Assembly (NCBI GenBank): GCA_903898725.1
Contig: CAIUGQ010000568.1
Span: 1 to 5,598, forward strand
Reading direction: 5' to 3'
Length of the DNA stretch: 5,598 nt
From: an uncultured Burkholderiales bacterium
Lineage (GTDB): Bacteria > Pseudomonadota > Gammaproteobacteria > Burkholderiales > Burkholderiaceae_E
The position numbers and the translations under genes were made by a program. This document shows positions 5,134-5,598 of the stretch, piece by piece; position 1 is the first letter of the stretch; the number at the start of each line of letters is the position of its first letter. The notes beneath the pieces are model-generated. The model had not been told where the DNA came from. It saw only the letters and a list, made by a program, of their open reading frames with translations, and made no database searches.

Positions 5134-5598
5134 CTACTTCGTGCCGAACAGCCGGTCGCCCGCGTCGCCGAGCCCGGGCAGGATGTAGCCGTGTGCATCG
5201 AGCTGCCGGTCGATGGCTGCGGTGTAGACCGGCACGTCCGGATGGGCGGCGCGAAAGTGCGCGAGGCCCTCGGGCGCGGCCAGCAGGCAGACGAAGCGGA
5301 TCGAGCGCGGGCGGGTCTCCTTGATGCGGTCGACCGCGGCGACCGCCGAGTTGCCGGTCGCCAGCATCGGATCCACGACGATCGCATCGCGGGCGTCCAT
5401 GTCGGCGGGCACCTTGAAGTAGTACTCGACGGCAACCAGCGTCTTCGGATCGCGATACAGGCCGATGTGCGCGATCCGGGCGCCCGGGATCACCTGCAGC
5501 ATGCCGTCGAGGATGCCGGCACCGGCGCGCATGATGGACACGAACACGGTCTTCTTGCCATCGATCAGCCGCGATCGCATCGGCTCGAGCGGCGTCTC
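5134..5598 (-). CDS. upp: Uracil phosphoribosyltransferase, 5' end beyond window
   Basis: The minus strand encodes 154 visible residues ending at TAG 5134 and continuing open to the right edge. The visible part starts ETPLEPMRSRLIDGKK, so the Met at 5580 is internal; the E. coli enzyme is 208 residues, meaning about 55-60 N-terminal residues lie outside. Upp joins uracil to PRPP to give UMP and diphosphate in pyrimidine salvage in the cytoplasm. Diagnostic segments, numbered from the window edge: SIMRAGAGILDGML (21-34), the PRPP-binding loop VVDPMLATGNSA (74-85), LLAAPEGL (105-112), and the uracil-binding C-terminus GYILPGLGDAGDRLFGTK (137-154), nearly identical to the E. coli ending. The PRPP loop reads ATGNS where E. 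coli has ATGGS; I believe this is a natural variant. The gene converges on the PRPP-synthetase homologue with about 30 bp between stops, so they are not in one operon although the pathways meet at PRPP. Confidence 0.96.
   Translation of the reverse strand, partial: ETPLEPMRSRLIDGKKTVFVSIMRAGAGILDGMLQVIPGARIAHIGLYRDPKTLVAVEYYFKVPADMDARDAIVVDPMLATGNSAVAAVDRIKETRPRSIRFVCLLAAPEGLAHFRAAHPDVPVYTAAIDRQLDAHGYILPGLGDAGDRLFGTK

Noticed and set aside
5578..5580. Met codon at 5580 as start of upp
   Set aside because: The frame stays open to the window edge with ETPLEP, a normal Upp internal stretch, and starting here would lose about 60 residues of the family fold.
1..5598. Search for CRISPR arrays, tRNAs, insertion sequences, riboswitches or phage and defence genes
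   Set aside because: No spaced direct repeats, cloverleaf-like segments, transposase motifs or terminal inverted repeats were noticed, and base composition looks even across the window.

Overview
The window is a GC-rich (about 70% by eye), densely coding bacterial chromosome segment. It holds six protein genes, two of them cut by the window edges. No tRNA, rRNA, CRISPR array, insertion sequence or phage gene was seen. Protein similarities recalled from memory, high GC and strong use of G/C-ending codons suggest a betaproteobacterium, probably near Burkholderiales. This is inference; no taxonomic marker is present.

Layout: (1) Left part, minus strand: a P1/DmpA-family N-terminal-nucleophile peptidase is followed by a secreted SIMPL-domain (DUF541) protein. 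Their stop and start share a 4-base ATGA overlap, so they are probably co-translated. (2) A cation diffusion facilitator (CDF) metal transporter runs head-to-head with the peptidase, with only about 3 bp between the two start codons. (3) Plus strand: a thymidine/AMP phosphorylase-family enzyme is followed about 60 bp later by a PRPP-synthetase homologue. (4) A uracil phosphoribosyltransferase gene (upp) converges on the PRPP-synthetase homologue from the right. A short perfect hairpin lies between their stop codons.

The coherent theme of the right half is nucleotide salvage. A phosphorylase that splits a nucleoside or nucleoside monophosphate, an enzyme of the PRPP-synthetase family, and an enzyme that joins uracil to PRPP sit within 3 kb. 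The phosphorylase and PRPP-synthetase homologue carry motifs closer to archaeal-type family members (AMP phosphorylase type, class III Prs type) than to E. coli DeoA and Prs. That pairing is the most interesting biological point. The left half (peptidase, SIMPL protein, metal transporter) shows no clear functional link to it.

There is no gene-free stretch longer than about 75 bases. I found no strong evidence for a wholly new system. The findings are testable details: a possible leaderless start, an altered autocleavage site, substituted metal ligands, the head-to-head start arrangement, and an over-represented palindromic octamer.
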